From Diploptera punctata (taxonomy: Eukaryota > Arthropoda > Insecta > Blattodea > Blaberidae), in assembly GCA_030220185.1 (NCBI GenBank), contig JASPKZ010009680.1, positions 1-64,000 on the forward strand: a stretch of 64,000 bases of DNA. The letters are read 5' to 3'. Position numbers and translations under genes: made by a program. The notes beneath the pieces are model-generated. The model was given only the letters and a program-made list of their open reading frames with translations, was not told the origin of the DNA and made no database searches. Shown one piece after another: positions 63,587-64,000 of this stretch (within the stretch, counting starts at the first letter, position 1; every line of letters starts with the position of its first letter).

Positions 63587-63827
63587 TAATATCATAAGAA
63601 TGAGATGAGAAATTGTTGTCGGATTTTCCTGAATTCTATATTAAAGTTTAGAAAAACTTTGCAAACTTCAACCAAGAAATTTAACCCGACTGTAAATCAA
63701 ACCTCGGTCCGCTGCGTTAGATGCAACGAAGTCATCTCTACACCAGAGCGCTGGTCAGGTGTACTTAAGCCTATTTTTAAATACAGTATTTTAAGTATCT
63801 TGTATTTGATCATAAAGGATTAGCGTT
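63587..63827. other. unassigned interval
   Basis: A faint minus-strand tRNA-like stretch at about 63690-63755 (aacctcggtccgctgcgtta) is too degenerate to call. Confidence 0.3.
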
Positions 63828-64000
63828 GATCAGCCGCCGTGGTCTAATTTTATGTTCCATATTTCTTGTCCGAGAGTCGCGGGTTCAAATTTGGTCGGGT
63901 CGAGGATTTTTAGAAACAACAATTTAATGAATAAGTCCTCCGGGAGGATTTTTAAGCCGTGAGTCCCGATTCTGAAGATTTTCAGGCTCGTAAAAGAAAC
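63828..64000 (+). mobile_element. SINE-3, cut by the window edge
   Basis: Head gatcagccgccgtggtctaa, B box gcgggttcaaatttggtcgg, body ggatttttaga and ccgattctgaagattttcag. Truncated at the window edge. Confidence 0.85.

Overview
The window is non-coding, repeat-dominated, AT-rich DNA from an animal nuclear genome, most likely a large insect genome. The evidence is: RTE-like LINEs, Penelope, piggyBac and mariner-type elements; tRNA-derived SINEs; long microsatellites; and two nuclear copies of mitochondrial DNA whose nad2, nad4 and nad5 translations look like insect proteins (AGA read as Ser fits the invertebrate mitochondrial code). A polyneopteran (cockroach, termite or relative) is my guess and is not proven. 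No complete host gene is visible. The one credible host feature is a CpG-rich promoter and first coding exon at 2183-2338, encoding a signal peptide that ends at a good splice donor. If the gene is real, some or all of the downstream repeats lie in its first intron.

Layout. 0-15 kb: an RTE-like LINE copy (110-833) with a 12-bp target-site duplication (TSD), a SINE, the exon, three foldback elements, two SINE-2 copies, a transposase-tail element (6040-6587), a tandem array of conserved repeats (8925-10470) and more RTE copies with TSDs. 15-19 kb: a microsatellite island of ATCT, GTCT and AAAT repeats containing a nad2 fragment, then an RTE copy and degenerate tandem repeats. 19-30 kb: SINEs, a long-TIR DNA element family (called T here), a LINE split by a SINE, and a 530-bp palindrome with tRNA-like ends. 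30-38 kb: LINE 3' ends (one triplicated in tandem), a Penelope GIY-YIG fragment, and a LINE nested in another LINE. 38-45 kb: RTE copies in AAT repeats, a local duplication, and a nad4/nad5 composite between two copies of a GAT-tailed repeat. 45-50 kb: a Penelope element split by a 1.69-kb piggyBac-like element with TTAA on both sides, then another T copy. 50-64 kb: LINE 3' ends, a second copy of the transposase-tail element, several MITEs, a 1.33-kb mariner-type element with a broken transposase, and a MITE split by a LINE.

How the pieces work together. The clearest system is SINE/LINE parasitism. SINE-1 (tRNA-like head plus shared body) occurs with two different 3' tails. Tail A matches the 3' end of a LINE preserved at 32093-32545, where the tail sequence spans the last codons, the stop and the 3' UTR. 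Tail B is also carried by a second SINE family (SINE-2) with a different tRNA-like head. At least eight tRNA-like head types are present. The names SINE-1 to SINE-8, T, M, Q and R are local labels, not database names.

Limits: family assignments rest on motif recognition by eye. Ends are approximate unless a TSD or TIR is given.
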